A stretch of DNA of 64,000 nucleotides from Drechslerella dactyloides (taxonomy: Eukaryota; Ascomycota; Orbiliomycetes; Orbiliales; Orbiliaceae): NCBI GenBank assembly GCA_020064725.1, contig JAGTWJ010000001.1, positions 3,472,001-3,536,000 on the forward strand, read 5' to 3'. Both the position numbers and the translations under genes were made by a program. The notes beneath the pieces were generated by a model. The model saw only the letters and a list, made by a program, of their open reading frames with translations, ran no database searches and had not been told where the DNA came from. Positions 62,956 to 64,000 of the stretch are shown piece by piece. Each line of letters begins with the position of its first letter. The stretch's first letter is position 1.

Positions 62956-63475
62956 TCTTCCGCGTGAAGCTAGAGTTATGGTATCCGTGGCGAGCAGCGA
63001 TGCCGTTATGGACGTCATGTCAGTACTTGATTTGAATGATGAGGATTGATATGATGCCCATGTAGCTTACAGAAAGACTATATGATACTAGCTTACTCCA
63101 ACAATAATTTGGTTTATAGTAACAATTATTATGACGGGGCGAACTACATTGTAGTGTTTGTGCCATAGCTGGGAGCAAGCGCCTCTGAAATCCCCTTGTA
63201 GCGTATATTGAATTCCAGTTATTTTATCCTACATATCGACTTGCAGCATAGCATATGGAGATCTGGAAAACCAAATTTTATTTGAATGCGCATATAGCAC
63301 GCTCAAATTTCTCGCCTTCTCCGATGTATTAGGATATTCGACTAAAGAGCAGAGTCACGCCCATGCGCATTGGAATACTGAAATTAATTTGGATCGGCCC
63401 ATACACTACCGACTCCCCTCCGCGCAGAAATACTCCTCCCAACATCGTTTCGCGTTTGTCCCGGTAATCTTACAT
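62956..63475. other. Intergenic between convergent genes
   Basis: About 0.5 kb, nothing recognised. Confidence 0.5.
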
Positions 63476-64000
63476 CTACGATCCAATTAATCGATGCAAC
63501 ATATGATTTACCGCCACAGGCAAATACATATCCCAGATCCTCCCGACCAGGCCGCCCGTATTCTCCCACGCATTTCTTGCCCATTCCTCTAACTCCGGCC
63601 TACTCTCGATCGCTTCCCCAACCCACTCAGCAAACTCGGCCAGATACATATGCCCTACAGAAATAATCACAATCCCCGAAAACGACAACACCCAAACCGT
63701 CACGCAGAACTGAAAGATCCGTATCAGCGGCTTGACTATCTGTTCGCCAAGCCACTTTACCAACAAATCCTCCTGTGAGAGGTAGTGGTACTTGCCGAAT
63801 TCTTCGGGGTCGATGCCGTCGGTTTCGCCTGGCCACCTGTCGCGGTAAATGCCCGGATCCGTTAGGCGAGTGTAGGTGACCGTTTCGTAGTGGCCTGTAT
63901 ATGGATTCCACCAGACGCGTTGTTTGACTTCGATGGGGTTCTGTTCGCGCACATTCTGCTCGATCCAAGGTCTGATGCCGAAGAGGTCCCAGCCGTCAGG
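63476..64000 (-). CDS. Partial orphan protein running off the window
   Basis: The minus-strand frame is open from the window edge to the stop at 63476, at least 174 residues. The C-terminal part is visible: a hydrophilic segment (VWWNPYTGHYETVTYTRL), then one hydrophobic stretch (VTVWVLSFSGIVIISVGHMYL), probably a membrane segment, then an amphipathic, Glu/Trp-rich region (RPELEEWARNAWENTGG). The start lies outside. No known family recognised. Confidence 0.6.
   Translation of the reverse strand, partial: PDGWDLFGIRPWIEQNVREQNPIEVKQRVWWNPYTGHYETVTYTRLTDPGIYRDRWPGETDGIDPEEFGKYHYLSQEDLLVKWLGEQIVKPLIRIFQFCVTVWVLSFSGIVIISVGHMYLAEFAEWVGEAIESRPELEEWARNAWENTGGLVGRIWDMYLPVAVNHMLHRLIGS

Noticed and set aside
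62644..63018. 124-codon minus-strand hydrophobic ORF opposite the GH128 tail
   Set aside because: Antisense of Asp/Lys/His codons gives Leu/Val/Phe, so the apparent membrane protein is an artefact of composition.
1..64000. tRNA, rRNA and CRISPR arrays
   Set aside because: Reading both strands found no tRNA-like B-box/acceptor arrangement, no rRNA sequence and no regularly spaced direct repeats.

Overview
This is almost certainly nuclear DNA of a filamentous ascomycete (Pezizomycotina); I cannot name the genus. Genes have one to four exons. Their introns are 55-140 nt with GTAAGT-like donors, CTAAC/CTGAT-like branch sites and TAG/CAG acceptors, and several promoters carry a TATA box. A tandem duplication carries C-to-T/G-to-A differences of the kind left by repeat-induced point mutation (RIP), a process specific to such fungi. 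No rRNA, tRNA, CRISPR array or intact transposon was seen.

Only two genes belong to families I recognise with confidence: a FAD/NAD(P) disulfide oxidoreductase (23722-25285) and a GH128/Asl1-like glycoside hydrolase (61857-62955). The rest are orphan-like. At least twelve of them, between about 5 and 47.5 kb, share one divergent 80-115 residue helical domain, called here the RxxC/GYxLY domain: an acidic first helix, a Lys/Arg-rich helix usually holding Cys, a Leu-rich helix, then a Gly-Tyr-x-Leu-Tyr-like segment running into Arg/Lys. Clear carriers start near 4966, 10128, 12767, 18959, 30544, 35924 (frameshifted), 38061, 39680, 41248, 43137, 44921 and 46143. The gene at 33900 is a likely thirteenth. 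The genes at 195 and 1868 are possible remote relatives.

Layout: 0-4 kb, two orphan genes; 5-19.9 kb, four domain genes mixed with disordered or tail-anchored proteins; 20-30 kb, gene-poor, with the oxidoreductase, eroding exon-like stretches and a 77-bp inverted-repeat element with a 9-bp target duplication; 30.5-35 kb, two spliced domain genes; 35.9-47.5 kb, a dense array of seven domain genes, most ending in one membrane helix; 49.5-56 kb, a Pro-rich protein and two more C-terminally anchored proteins, next to the AT-rich 1,484-bp tandem repeat; 57.7-64 kb, a Cys-rich small protein, a two-domain protein with a long charged linker diverging from the GH128 gene, and a partial gene at the edge.

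The genes do not form a metabolic pathway. The best reading is a fast-evolving, lineage-specific cluster in which one small helical domain has been repeatedly duplicated and joined to different tails: membrane anchors, coiled coils, an AT-hook, or Lys-, Gly- and Ala-rich segments. Its function is unknown.
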